Notes: generated by a model not told the origin, from the letters alone. 64,000 nucleotides of DNA from Bacillus sp. M6-12 (GCF_002860285.1 NZ_PGVF01000009.1:62001-126000), one strand, 5' to 3'; positions 53,195 to 62,980 are shown, counted from the first letter of the stretch. Numbers and translations are program-made.

Positions 53195-54391
53195 ATGAGC
53201 CTAATTAAATACTTTCGTTACGAGATTCCAACAGCTGTGGAGTTCGGCATTGGAAAAATAAAGACTTTACATGAACAAGTGAAAGCTCTTAGAGGCACAA
53301 AAGTCTTAATAGTAGGAGATCCTGGAGTGGTACAGGCGGGAGTAGTTGATAGACTCGCAGACCCATTGGATCAAGCTGGCATTCCTTATATTGTTTTTTC
53401 CGAAATTGAAGCTGATCCAGCAATTGATTCTATTGATAAAGGTATTGAGATTGCAGCTGCTGAAGGCTGTGACATAGTAGTAGGTGTAGGAGGAGGGAGC
53501 TCCCTGGATACAGCTAAGGCTATTGGACTTATGCTGACAAACCCTGGAAACATACGTGACTATGTAGGCATTAATCTTGTACCTAACCCTGCAGCCCCTG
53601 TAATTGCAGTACCAACAACTGCAGGAACAGGAAGTGAAATGACCATTTGGTCTGTACTCTCCGATAAAAAAGCAAAAGTAAAACTAAGTGTAGGCAGTGT
53701 CTACAATTGCCCGACAGTAGCATTAATTGATCCTGAACTAACTATGTCTCTCCCGCCGCATATTACTGCTGCCACAGGAATGGACGCTCTGACTCATGCC
53801 CTTGAATCCTATGTAAATAAGGCAACCCAGCCGATCTCGGAAGGGCTATCCATTCAAGCTATGAAAATGATTTCCAAAAGCCTGAGACTGGCAGTGGTTC
53901 AGGGAGAAAATGTGGAAGCCCGTTCTGAAATGATTCTTGCCAGCCTGATAGCTGCTATGGCTTTCAATTCTACTCGGTTAGGCTTGGCACACGCCTTGGC
54001 CCTCCCGCTTGGTGCACATTTTAAAATTCCCCATGGAGTTGTAAATGCAATTCTGCTGCCGGAAGTAATGGCTTTTAATGTAATCGGAAATGTTGACAAG
54101 TTTGCGGAAATCGCTGAGATTTTTGGAGAAAATGTAGAAGGTTTAAGCAAAAGGGAAGCCGCTGAGCGTTCAGTTGAAGCTATTCGCAAGCTAAATCACG
54201 ATGTAGGGATTACTCAGACATTATCAGACTTTGGATTAAAAGAAGAGCATCTTGATTTTATTGTAGAAGAAGCAATGTTATCAGGAAACGTTGCAGTAAA
54301 TCCCCGTAAGCCTACATTGGAAGATTTAAAGAATATATGCAGAGCAGCAATGAACAAAGAGGAAGTAAAAAGCCCTGTCTTAATTAATTGA
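53195..54391 (+). CDS. Iron-containing alcohol dehydrogenase
   Basis: The 398-residue group III alcohol dehydrogenase has NAD-binding VVGVGGGSSLDTAKAIGL, the conserved PTTAGTGSEMT, and metal ligands in AATGMDALTHALESYV and LGLAHALALPLGAHF followed by IPHGVVNA. Relatives act on 4-hydroxybutyrate, 1,2-diols, lactaldehyde or phosphonoacetaldehyde-like substrates. It follows the Ldh2 gene by 2 bases and precedes the aldehyde dehydrogenase, so an alcohol to aldehyde to acid sequence is likely. Confidence 0.93.
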   Translation: MSLIKYFRYEIPTAVEFGIGKIKTLHEQVKALRGTKVLIVGDPGVVQAGVVDRLADPLDQAGIPYIVFSEIEADPAIDSIDKGIEIAAAEGCDIVVGVGGGSSLDTAKAIGLMLTNPGNIRDYVGINLVPNPAAPVIAVPTTAGTGSEMTIWSVLSDKKAKVKLSVGSVYNCPTVALIDPELTMSLPPHITAATGMDALTHALESYVNKATQPISEGLSIQAMKMISKSLRLAVVQGENVEARSEMILASLIAAMAFNSTRLGLAHALALPLGAHFKIPHGVVNAILLPEVMAFNVIGNVDKFAEIAEIFGENVEGLSKREAAERSVEAIRKLNHDVGITQTLSDFGLKEEHLDFIVEEAMLSGNVAVNPRKPTLEDLKNICRAAMNKEEVKSPVLIN

Positions 54392-54409
54392 AAACCTGGA
54401 GGGAGAACA

Positions 54410-55903
54410 TTGATCACACATAAAAGTGAAATGGTGGAGTGGCTGGATACAAATGTCGGCAGAGAATATAAAAATTTTATTGGCGGGTCTTGGAAAGAGA
54501 GCGTGAGCGGCGAGACATATCCTGTTTACAACCCTGCAATAAAAGAACAGGTTCTTGGATATTTTCCAAATTCAGAAGAAACTGATGTGAATGAAGCAGT
54601 TGAGGCAGCTTCAAAAGCTTTTACTTCCTGGTCGAAGGTATCTGCACCGGAAAGAAGCATGATTTTAATCAGATTTGCTGACCTGCTTGAGGAAAATGCG
54701 GAGGAATTAGCTTTTATGCTTTCAGCAGAACAGGGAAAAGCCTTGGCTGAATCAAGAGGAGAAGTAAAGCGAGCAGCGACAGAAACTCGCTTTGCCGCCG
54801 GAGAAGCTTTACGAATAGAGGGCAAAACTCTTCCAGGGGAAAGAAGCAATGTTATGAGTTCTACTGTCCGTTATCCAATTGGAGTAATAGCAGCTATAGC
54901 TCCCTGGAATTTCCCGGTGGTAACCCCGGTGCGTAAAATTGCTCCCGCACTTGCATATGGCTGTACAGTAGTATTTAAGCCAGCATCAGATACTCCTTGG
55001 ACTTCAGTAAAACTAATGGAACTATTTGCTGAGGCAGGTGTTCCGGATGGTGTGGTAAACCTTGTGATCGGTGGAGGCTCTAAGGTGGGTAATCCACTGG
55101 TAAACCATCCTTTAGTAAAAGGTATTAGCTTTACAGGTTCAACTGGGATGGGAACTTCCATAAATGAAACCGCTGCCAAAAGATTGGTCAGAACTCAGCT
55201 GGAGCTTGGCGGAAAAAATCCAGCTGTTGTACTCGATTATGACAATGTAACGGAAGTTGCAAAACAAATTACTGGAGCAGCATTTACCTGCAGCGGTCAG
55301 AGATGTACGGCAATCAGCCGTATTATTGTCACTAAAGAGAAGGCTGAAGAGCTAACGTTAGCAATTATTGAGGAAATGAAGAAAATAAAGGTTGGCCCTT
55401 CATGGGAACCAGGAGTGACAATGGGTCCGCTTGTAAGCGAGGAACATCTTAACACAGTGCGAGAATATGTACAGATTGGAATACAGGAAGGGGCCCGCCT
55501 GCGGTATGGAGGAGAAGTTCTTGACTCTGGTGAATATGCAGAAGGCCATTACATGGTTCCTGCATTATTTGACGGAGTCGAAACAAGCATGAGAATTTCT
55601 CAGGAAGAAATATTCGGGCCAGTCTTAAGTGTGTTAGCTGTAGAAAGTGAAGAAGAGGCTTTTGCAGCAGCGAATAATTCTGCATATGGTTTGGCAGCTT
55701 CCATTTTTACAAATAACCTGTCTTCTGCCTATCGTTTTGCTGAGCAAATCCAAAGCGGAATGGTTCATGTTAATCACGGAACAGCAAGTGCTGCACATAT
55801 GCCTTTCGGAGGCGTAAAAAATTCAGGTCATGGAGCATTCTCGATCGGAAGCTCAAACTCAGAATTTTACACCGAACAGAAGGTATTATACTTCCAATAT
55901 TAA
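54410..55903 (+). CDS. NAD(P)-dependent semialdehyde dehydrogenase (GabD-like)
   Basis: The 497-residue ALDH has IAPWNFPVVTPVRKIAPAL, SFTGSTGMG at the cofactor fold, the general base Glu in LELGGKNPAVV, the catalytic Cys in FTCSGQRCTAI and EEIFGPVLSV. It is closest in style to succinate semialdehyde dehydrogenases, though the exact aldehyde is unknown. It starts at TTG 54410 after GGAGGG. It presumably oxidises the aldehyde made by the iron-containing alcohol dehydrogenase upstream. Confidence 0.93.
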   Translation: MITHKSEMVEWLDTNVGREYKNFIGGSWKESVSGETYPVYNPAIKEQVLGYFPNSEETDVNEAVEAASKAFTSWSKVSAPERSMILIRFADLLEENAEELAFMLSAEQGKALAESRGEVKRAATETRFAAGEALRIEGKTLPGERSNVMSSTVRYPIGVIAAIAPWNFPVVTPVRKIAPALAYGCTVVFKPASDTPWTSVKLMELFAEAGVPDGVVNLVIGGGSKVGNPLVNHPLVKGISFTGSTGMGTSINETAAKRLVRTQLELGGKNPAVVLDYDNVTEVAKQITGAAFTCSGQRCTAISRIIVTKEKAEELTLAIIEEMKKIKVGPSWEPGVTMGPLVSEEHLNTVREYVQIGIQEGARLRYGGEVLDSGEYAEGHYMVPALFDGVETSMRISQEEIFGPVLSVLAVESEEEAFAAANNSAYGLAASIFTNNLSSAYRFAEQIQSGMVHVNHGTASAAHMPFGGVKNSGHGAFSIGSSNSEFYTEQKVLYFQY

Positions 55904-55933
55904 AAAAATAGGATCTTACAAGGGGGATATTTC

Positions 55934-56950
55934 ATGAAAAAGTGGCTATCATCTTCAGCAGCAATTATTATGGCAGGTGCATTATTGGTTGGATGTTCTT
56001 CTGAAAAGTCAAGCAGTGGCGGAGAAGCAAAGGCGAAGAGTGGAGAGGCAACCGTTCTTAAACTGGGACATGTTTGGCCAGAGTCCGAGATTCACGCTAA
56101 AGCAGCGGAAGAATTTGCTAAGGAAGTAGAAGAAAAATCAGCCGGAAAGTTAAAAATTGAAATTTTCGGTGATGGTACTCTCGGGGACGATAAAGATCTT
56201 CTTGAAGGGTTAAAGGTTGGTACAGCTGATATCTGGGCAGGGGGAGCAGGGGTGTTATCTTCAGCCTCAGAAACAGCCAACATTTTCACAGTACCATTCA
56301 TGTTTGAAAACCAGGATCATTTCAATAAAGTTTTCGATGGGGAAGTTGGCAAGGATATATCAGATAAGATTCTAGAAGAGTCACAATATAAAGTTCTCTC
56401 CTATTGGACTCGGGGTGCTCGCTGGCTGACAGTTAACAAGGAAGTTAAAACTCCTGAAGATCTTAAAGGCCTGAAAGTACGCGTTCCTGACAGCCCGATG
56501 TTTGTAAAATCATTTGAACAGTTAGGTGCTTCCCCTACACCGATGGCATTTGGAGAAGTATTTACTTCCATGCAGCAAGGCGTAATAGATGGGCAGGAAA
56601 ATCCGCTTTCTTTAATCTATAACTCTAAGTTCAATGAAGTAGTTGATTATTTAGTTAAAACTGAGCATGTGAGGGAGCCTATTGCAGTTGTCATCTCAGG
56701 AAGCAAATTTGATTCGTTAAGTCCTGAGCTTCAAAAGGTTTTGGAAGATGCAGCTAATGGTGAAGGGAAAACTTTTGCAGCTGATGAAGTTGAAAAGGGA
56801 GATTCTACATACTTAAAAGGGCTTGAAGAAGCAGGAATGAAAGTAGTAGAACCAGATCTTGGGGCATTCCAGAAAAAACTTGACGGTTTCATTGAAAAAG
56901 AGTTTCCAGGCATAACAGAATTCTATGAAAAAGTTCGTGCAGCTAAGTAA
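55934..56950 (+). CDS. dctP: TRAP transporter solute-binding protein
   Basis: The 338-residue DctP-type protein has a lipoprotein signal (MAGALLVGCSSEKSS, Cys about 21) and so is anchored outside the cell. The DctP fold includes LKLGHVWPESEIHAKAAEEF, GLKVGTADIWAG and the family's key Arg in GLKVRVPDSPMF, which grips a substrate carboxylate. FGEVFTSMQQGVIDGQENP follows. It therefore probably binds an organic acid. ATG 55934 follows AAGGGGG. Two stem-loops lie between it and dctQ. Confidence 0.94.
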   Translation: MKKWLSSSAAIIMAGALLVGCSSEKSSSGGEAKAKSGEATVLKLGHVWPESEIHAKAAEEFAKEVEEKSAGKLKIEIFGDGTLGDDKDLLEGLKVGTADIWAGGAGVLSSASETANIFTVPFMFENQDHFNKVFDGEVGKDISDKILEESQYKVLSYWTRGARWLTVNKEVKTPEDLKGLKVRVPDSPMFVKSFEQLGASPTPMAFGEVFTSMQQGVIDGQENPLSLIYNSKFNEVVDYLVKTEHVREPIAVVISGSKFDSLSPELQKVLEDAANGEGKTFAADEVEKGDSTYLKGLEEAGMKVVEPDLGAFQKKLDGFIEKEFPGITEFYEKVRAAK

Positions 56951-56963
56951 ATATAAAAAAGTC

Positions 56964-57056
56964 TCCTGCTTTTCTAAGAAGCACTTTCTTTTTGAAAAGC
57001 AGGATGCCTTGGTGGCAGTTCTGAATACAAGGATATATTGTACTCAGAACTGCCAC
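56964..57056 (+). other. Two stem-loops between dctP and dctQ
   Basis: Stem 1 is TCCTGCTTTT/AAAAGCAGGA (56964-56973 with 56995-57004). Stem 2 is a perfect 13-bp GTGGCAGTTCTGA/TCAGAACTGCCAC (57012-57024 with 57044-57056). Neither has a clear T-run. Such structures after binding-protein genes usually protect the upstream mRNA or partly stop transcription, raising the binding protein above its permease. Confidence 0.75.
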
Positions 57057-57081
57057 TAAAGCTAATAAGGGAGGTATCTCA

Positions 57082-57594
57082 GTGAAGCAATTTATAGGAA
57101 TTATGGATAAAGTAAATAATGGAATCTTAACTATATTAGCAATAATTTTCGGGGGTCTGGGATTATTAACTCTTTATCAGGTGTTTGCCCGATATGTTTT
57201 AAAATCCCCTCTGGTTTGGTCAGAAGAAGTAATACGCTATTTGATGATTTGGATTGTTATGCTTGGAACGGCTATAGTCCTCCGGAAGGGATTGCTGATT
57301 TCAGTGGAAACAATCCTTCATATTGTTCCTCAAAAGGTTAGGAAGGCAATGGAGATAATCATAATTTTGGTTAATATGGTATTCTTGTTTATTTTGGTCC
57401 GTTACGGATTCACAATAATGGAAGTCTTAAGTTCCCAGAAAGCAGGTGCACTGGATATACCAGTTGCATGGACATATGCTGCCATACCAGTTGGGGCAAC
57501 ATTAGGGATTATTAATTGTGTGGTTGTATTGATTGAAGTCATTTTCAATATTAAAAAGGAGGAAGAAACAGATGGCAGTGCTCCTATTCTTTAG
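57082..57594 (+). CDS. dctQ: TRAP transporter small membrane subunit
   Basis: The 170-residue protein has four membrane segments and the DctQ features YQVFARYVLKSPLVWSEEV, RYLMIWIVMLGTA and a final charged tail. It forms the transport complex with DctM. A GTG-like or ATG start was considered; the frame from 57082 follows AAGGGAGG. Its last 23 bases overlap the dctM start. Confidence 0.93.
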   Translation: MKQFIGIMDKVNNGILTILAIIFGGLGLLTLYQVFARYVLKSPLVWSEEVIRYLMIWIVMLGTAIVLRKGLLISVETILHIVPQKVRKAMEIIIILVNMVFLFILVRYGFTIMEVLSSQKAGALDIPVAWTYAAIPVGATLGIINCVVVLIEVIFNIKKEEETDGSAPIL

Positions 57595-58882
57595 TTTATT
57601 TCTGCTCCTTTTTATAGGTGTTCCTGTTTCCTTTTCGATGGGGCTATCCTCCATGCTGGCAATGATGGATAAAGGCATTTCATTGCAGGTTGCAGTACAA
57701 AAAGTCTTCTCATCAATGGATTCCTTTCCATTAATGGCTATTCCTTTTTTTATCCTGGCTGGAAGTTTAATGGAGTTCAGCGGAATTTCCCAGCGGCTGA
57801 TTAATTTTGCAAATGTTCTGGTAGGGCGAATCACAGGAGGATTGGGAATTGTAACTGTTATGACTGCCATGTTTTTTGCAGCAATATCTGGATCCAGTGC
57901 AGCTACAACTGCCGCAATTGGATCGATCCTGATTCCAGCCATGGTAAAGCAGAAATATCCTATTAATTTTGCAACATCAGTACAGGCTGCGTCAGGGGAA
58001 CTGGGAGTTATTATCCCGCCTTCGATTCCTATGATTATTTTTGCACTAACTGCAGGTGTATCAGTATCAATTGGAGATCTTTTTATTGCGGGAATATTCC
58101 CTGGTATCTTAATTGCAGGTTCATTAATGTTAACGATATATGTAATAAGTAAAGTAAAAGGTTATGGTATTAAAAGCAATAGCAAATTGGCAGAAGCTGA
58201 AACCGCTGCAACTTCAGAAACATTTACTGTAACGAATGGTTTGAGTGCATTTAAAAGTGCTTTGCTTCCAATGATGATGCCAGTTATTATCCTTGGAGGA
58301 ATCTATGGAGGGATCTTTACTCCAACAGAGGCAGCAGCCGTTGCGGTTGGATATGCATTGTTATTGGGCGGTGTGATATACCGTACGCTAAACCTGAAAA
58401 ACATTATGGTTGCGTTGAAGAATTCGGTAATTGGTACTACTGTAATTATGTTCATCATTGGAAATGCCGGACTGTTTGGATGGGTCTTAACAGCAGAGAG
58501 AATACCAAAAATCGTAGCTGAATGGTTTGTTTCCATTTCTGATAGTCCGTTTGTTTTCTTATTACTTGTAAACATTTTGCTATTATTTATGGGCATGTTC
58601 CTCGAAACAGGGGCTGCAATTGTAATCATAGCACCAATATTGACGCCTGTTGCAGTAATGTTTGGCATTGACCCGGTACACTTTGGCATCATCATTATCA
58701 TAAACCTGGCTATAGGGATGTTAACACCTCCAGTTGGAGTAAACCTTTTCGTTGCATGTCAAATAGCAGGTATACGGATTGACCATATTATTAAAACTCT
58801 GATCCCGTTCTACATTGTACTGCTTGTTGATATGGCTTTAATAACCTATTTGCCGCAGATATCACTTTGGCTTCTAAAATAG
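57572..58882 (+). CDS. dctM: TRAP transporter large membrane subunit
   Basis: The 436-residue protein has about 12 membrane segments and the DctM motifs IGVPVSFSMGLSS, AIPFFILAGSLMEFSGIS, the AAISGSSAATTAAIGSILIP loop and LTPPVGVNLFVA. It carries out Na+-driven uptake of the DctP-bound acid. I use ATG 57572, 8 bases after AGGAGG, which gives the usual start MAVLLFFSLF; an upstream in-frame start at 57533 lies well inside dctQ. Confidence 0.94.
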   Translation: MAVLLFFSLFLLLFIGVPVSFSMGLSSMLAMMDKGISLQVAVQKVFSSMDSFPLMAIPFFILAGSLMEFSGISQRLINFANVLVGRITGGLGIVTVMTAMFFAAISGSSAATTAAIGSILIPAMVKQKYPINFATSVQAASGELGVIIPPSIPMIIFALTAGVSVSIGDLFIAGIFPGILIAGSLMLTIYVISKVKGYGIKSNSKLAEAETAATSETFTVTNGLSAFKSALLPMMMPVIILGGIYGGIFTPTEAAAVAVGYALLLGGVIYRTLNLKNIMVALKNSVIGTTVIMFIIGNAGLFGWVLTAERIPKIVAEWFVSISDSPFVFLLLVNILLLFMGMFLETGAAIVIIAPILTPVAVMFGIDPVHFGIIIIINLAIGMLTPPVGVNLFVACQIAGIRIDHIIKTLIPFYIVLLVDMALITYLPQISLWLLK

Positions 58883-58909
58883 GGACAAATTGATAAGGTG
58901 GTATTGAAG

Positions 58910-60076
58910 ATGAATATTGTTATTGCACCTGATTCTTTTAAAGGATCAATATCAGCCAAAGACTTGTGCTCTGTACTAAAACGAGGAATAACAAGGATTG
59001 TACCTGATGCTAGAGTTGTTGAGCTGCCGTTGGCTGACGGTGGAGAGGGGACAATGGAGAACCTGGTGTATAGCTCCCAAGGGGAAATTGTACAAACGAC
59101 TGTCTCAGATCCACTTGGAAGGCCTATTGCTGCTTCTTATGGAATAATTAATGGGAAGACCGCTGTTATCGAGATGGCTCAGGCGTCCGGCCTACCTTTG
59201 TTAAAGGATGAAGAAAAAAATCCTTTCATTACGTCTAGTTATGGTACAGGGGAACTGATAAAAAACGCTCTAGAGGGCGGATATCGGGACTTTATTATCT
59301 GCCTTGGAGGCAGTGCGACGAATGATGGCGGAATGGGGATGCTTAAGGCTCTAGGCATTCAATTTTTTGATAACCAAGGCCGGCACTTATCCGAGGGCGG
59401 TATAGCTTTATTAAAACTTGCAAGTTATGATTATTCCGGATTGGACCCGCGGATTGCAGAATCCTCGTTTACAATCGCCAGCGATGTGATAAATCCGCTA
59501 TGCGGACCACAAGGTGCCTCCGCTGTATTTGGACCTCAAAAAGGTGCCACGGCCGAAATGGTAAAGGAACTCGATAAAGCCTTAGGCCAATTTGCTGTTG
59601 TTATATTTAAACAAAAGCGCATTGATATCAGAGATCTGCCGGGAAGTGGGGCAGCTGGGGGCATGGGAGCGGCATTGCTGGCTTTTCTAAATGCGAGAAT
59701 GCAATCTGGCATTGAAGTTGTTATGGATGCTATAAACTTTCGGGAAAAAGTTAAGTCTGCCGATCTCGTAATAACAGGTGAAGGCAGGCTGGATTCACAA
59801 ACGCTTTCAGGTAAAGTGATAGCAGGCGTCTGTAAAGAGGCAGGCAAAGTGGCTAAACCAGTCATTGCTCTCTGCGGCAAGCTGGAGTTGAGCAATCAGC
59901 AAATGGAGACTCTGGGGCTTAAGGCTGGATTTTCACTTGTGTCAGGACCGTGCACCCTGGAAGACTCAATGAGAAAAGCGGAAGAGTTTGCTGAGGAGCG
60001 TATCCAGTCAATTATTAGTTTAATTTTATTGGGTGCCCAAAATAGCTTTATTAAAAAAATTGAGGTGATGGGATGA
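58910..60076 (+). CDS. Glycerate kinase (GarK/GlxK type)
   Basis: The 388-residue type I glycerate kinase begins NIVIAPDSFKGSISAKDLC and contains ELPLADGGEGTMENL, CLGGSATNDGGMGML, the GSGAAGGMGAALLAF loop and ITGEGRLDSQTLSGK. It makes 2-phosphoglycerate (or the 3-isomer) from D-glycerate and ATP. I take ATG 58910, which follows AAGGTGG; GTG 58898 is part of that site. The stop overlaps the next start by 4 bases, tying it to the reductase that supplies glycerate. Confidence 0.94.
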   Translation: MNIVIAPDSFKGSISAKDLCSVLKRGITRIVPDARVVELPLADGGEGTMENLVYSSQGEIVQTTVSDPLGRPIAASYGIINGKTAVIEMAQASGLPLLKDEEKNPFITSSYGTGELIKNALEGGYRDFIICLGGSATNDGGMGMLKALGIQFFDNQGRHLSEGGIALLKLASYDYSGLDPRIAESSFTIASDVINPLCGPQGASAVFGPQKGATAEMVKELDKALGQFAVVIFKQKRIDIRDLPGSGAAGGMGAALLAFLNARMQSGIEVVMDAINFREKVKSADLVITGEGRLDSQTLSGKVIAGVCKEAGKVAKPVIALCGKLELSNQQMETLGLKAGFSLVSGPCTLEDSMRKAEEFAEERIQSIISLILLGAQNSFIKKIEVMG

Positions 60077-61062
60077 AAACAAAAATATACATTACCAGAA
60101 AACTGCCAAGGCAGATCATTGAAAAGCTGGAAAATAGATTTGAAGTTCGTATGTGGGGGGAAGAAAACATTCCCGTGCCTCGTTCGGTTTTGGAAAAAGA
60201 AGTTGCCGAAGCAGAGGGCTTGTTATGTTTACTAACGGAATCTGTAGATGAAAGCTTATTCGAAAAGGCGCCAAACCTGAAAATTGTGAGTAATATGGCG
60301 GTTGGATACAATAACATCGATGTGGATGTTGCTTCCAAGCGGGGTATTATGATTACAAATACTCCTGGAGTTTTAACTGAAACGACAGCTGATCTCACAT
60401 TTGCCCTTCTGCTGGCAACGGCTAGAAGGCTTGTTGAGTCGTCGGACTACCTGCGCAATGGTCAATGGAAGACTTGGTCTCCAATGCAATTGACTGGCCA
60501 GGATATCTTTGGGGCTACATTAGGTATTATTGGCCTTGGGAGAATAGGTGAAGCGGTTGCCAAAAGGGCAAAAGGGTTCGATATGAACGTTCTGTACCAC
60601 AATCGTTCAAGAAAGCCTGAAGCTGAAAAAAGTCTGGGTATTACATATTACGAATTTGACGATCTGTTAAAGGAATCAGACTATATTTGCATTATGACTC
60701 CTTATACCCCTGAAACCATAAATCTTATTGACAAAGACCAGTTTGCCCTTATGAAAGAGAATGCGATTTTAATTAACACTGCAAGGGGCGGGATTGTTAA
60801 TGAGGAGGCTTTATATGAAGCATTGACAAATAGACAGATTTGGGGGGCAGGTCTTGATGTTTTCGAGAAGGAACCAATCTCATTAGATAATCCGCTGCTG
60901 ACATTGTCTAATGTAGTAGTTCTTCCTCACATTGGGAGTGCAAGTATTGCCACAAGGTTAAAAATGGGTCATCTTGCAGCCAATAATTTAATCGCTGGAC
61001 TTGAAAATACGATACCTGAACATTTAGTTAATCCTGAAATAAAATTTAATAATATAAAATAA
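60073..61062 (+). CDS. Hydroxypyruvate/glyoxylate reductase (D-2-hydroxyacid dehydrogenase)
   Basis: The 329-residue enzyme is of the GyaR/GRHPR kind: SNMAVGYNNIDVD, TPGVLTETTADLTFALLL, the NAD motif IGLGRIGEAVAKRA, catalytic Arg in NTARGGIVNEEAL, Glu in VFEKEPISLDNP and His in LPHIGSASIATR. It probably reduces hydroxypyruvate or tartronate semialdehyde-like acids to D-glycerate, which the coupled kinase then phosphorylates. A broken paralogue lies at 45088-46073. The operon terminator follows. Confidence 0.93.
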   Translation: MKTKIYITRKLPRQIIEKLENRFEVRMWGEENIPVPRSVLEKEVAEAEGLLCLLTESVDESLFEKAPNLKIVSNMAVGYNNIDVDVASKRGIMITNTPGVLTETTADLTFALLLATARRLVESSDYLRNGQWKTWSPMQLTGQDIFGATLGIIGLGRIGEAVAKRAKGFDMNVLYHNRSRKPEAEKSLGITYYEFDDLLKESDYICIMTPYTPETINLIDKDQFALMKENAILINTARGGIVNEEALYEALTNRQIWGAGLDVFEKEPISLDNPLLTLSNVVVLPHIGSASIATRLKMGHLAANNLIAGLENTIPEHLVNPEIKFNNIK

Positions 61063-61138
61063 TTAGACATTGATATTAATTAAGCAAAGAAAAATATTTG
61101 TTAAAATTGTATAATAAGAAAATAATACACTAACCAAG

Positions 61139-61170
61139 ATGGCCTGAATTTGACTCAGGTCATTTTTTTC
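61139..61170 (+). terminator. Terminator of the TRAP/glycerate operon
   Basis: A 9-bp stem ATGGCCTGA/TCAGGTCAT (one G-U) with a 7-base loop is followed by seven T's. Confidence 0.88.
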
Positions 61171-61289
61171 TTGTTTTGATCATTAAAAGGGGAGATACAC
61201 TTGAAAAGTAAAAAAAGCGAATATAATTGGAGAAGTTTTGTTTAAATGAACTATTAGTTTTTTGGGTTTTTATGCAAAAAAAGTAAGTT

Positions 61290-61590
61290 CCCCCTATTAA
61301 AGAGCTTAAAAGATAAGGATTTATTTCATGAAGAAGTTATAGACGAAGTAATTATTGGTCAAGCAAAACAAAGCCAGGATCAGTCCAATATTGCCCGCAT
61401 GGCGCTTCTGAAGGCAGACCTTCCAGAGTCCATTCCAGCATATACTGTGCATCGTCAGTGCGGTTCAGGCATGCAGGCAATCTATAATGCCTTTTTAGCT
61501 ATCAGAAGTGGAATAGGCGAGGTTTATGTAGCAGGGGGGGGTGAGAGCATTAGCAACTCACCATATTACATACGTAATGCACGATTGGAT
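61290..61590 (+). pseudogene. Thiolase (acetyl-CoA acetyltransferase) fragment
   Basis: About 100 residues of thiolase N-terminal domain are readable: EEVIDEVIIGQAKQ, IARMALLKADLPESIPAYTV, the nucleophile Cys in HRQCGSGMQAI, and VAGGGESISNSPYYIRNAR. The first residues are replaced by unrelated A/T-rich sequence. At about 61590 the homology stops where insertion-sequence DNA begins. No remaining thiolase part is seen on the other side of the element. Confidence 0.8.
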
Positions 61591-62760
61591 TCCTGTCAGG
61601 GAACCAAGCAATTCTGGCAATGAGTTTCATGTTATAATAAATCCATAAATGTTCATCATACACCTGTAAGTTTACTTTCTTTCCCTGGTATTCTGGCGGT
61701 ACAGAGTACTGGTTTGATTTGTAGGAAATCATGTTGGATGCATTGACTTTTACAAGTGTATGCTTGATTCGGTAGGAATCTCTTACTTTTTCAGTTGGTA
61801 GCTGAAGTAAGGTGTTCCTTTCTTTTTTAAATTACATAATCGGAATTTCCCCCGTCCCGTGATGGATCTGATGATTCACCCGGTTGACTAAATCCTGTAT
61901 AAACTGATGCAGCTCCTCTAATATGAATTGGACCTGGTAGGCATGTATTTCATCTAACAGCTTCATTGTCATCTCTATTTTCCCTTTTGTTCTTGGACGT
62001 CCGGCAATACAGGCTCTTACTTTAAATCCAAAATCTTTGGCAAACTGCTCAAACTTTGCATTCACTTTGCCTGGAAAATGTTCCGTTCTTGCTTCATCCA
62101 GCACAGTTTTCATATTATCCGTAAGGAGTTCCTCAGGAACACCTCCAAATGCTTCAAAAGCTTCTGTTAAAAAGGAAAATAGAGTACTTTGAGATTTGGA
62201 TATGCTCATAAAAAAGGTTCGTATTCTTGAGGCAGAAAAAATGAGTGCCGCCACATTTATCTCGACCTTTTCCCCATCTTTTGTCTCATACAGAATGTTT
62301 TCCTTCCAATCTAATTGAGCCTGTTTGCCTGGTGGAGTTTCATAACGGATCGTCCCCTTTGGAGAAGCTATGCGCTTGTCCTCCACAAAGTAGGCATTAA
62401 ATTCAGGAATACGTGCAATATAGACACGGAAGGTGGAAGCACCGCACTCCAGCTCATGGTTATCCTATAAGTACTGCCAAAGGACTCGGCGATAATAAAA
62501 CACCTGCTTGGAATCCTTTGATAGAAGGGCTGCGATTACTTCATAGTATTCATCAATCTTTGAGGATTTCTTTCTCGTCCTCTTAGGGACATACCCATTT
62601 AAATATTTATCAACTGTTCACCGGTAAACCCCTAATTCCTCTGCCAATTTACTCTTATTAATTTACATTTTCATATGCTCCATTAACTGCTTTAACTTTG
62701 GTAGGCCAAAAAGACTCTTAATCTCAAAATCAATATCAATCTTTAATGATAGATACATAG
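61585..62760 (-). mobile_element. istA: Remnant of an IS21-family element with a decayed istA
   Basis: A transposase of the IS21 IstA type can be read on the minus strand from ATG 62758 to the thiolase junction, all in one frame but with stops TAA, TGA, TAG and a further TAA at 61832. The catalytic domain is open between 62386 and 61832, with acidic residues in QLDWKEN, LLTDNMKT and TKGKIEMTMK (DDE pattern). The C-terminal SYKSNQYSVPPEYQGKKVN is recognisable. The partner istB is absent and no clear terminal inverted repeats were found, so the element is dead and truncated. Confidence 0.85.
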
Positions 62761-62933
62761 CTAGTCACCCCATGACTAGTAAGTAAAATGAAAGCAAATA
62801 TGTACATATTTATTCAAGCGTTATTGAAAATATTTAAAATAGCATTTCTCCAGAGAAAAAGTTTTTCAACATGGAGCTTGATTTGGCAATCTTAGCAGAA
62901 ATAGAAAAAAATTAGTTCTACCAGCCCTCTGGA

Positions 62934-62980
62934 GGATACTGAATGAACGGTTTAGGCCGTCGTTTGGTGTCCTTTTTATT
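62934..62980 (+). terminator. Terminator-like hairpin beyond the IS remnant
   Basis: AGGATAC and GTGTCCT pair with one wobble, enclosing an ACGG/CCGT inner stem. TTTTTATT follows. It may be the original end of the thiolase-containing transcript. Confidence 0.6.
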
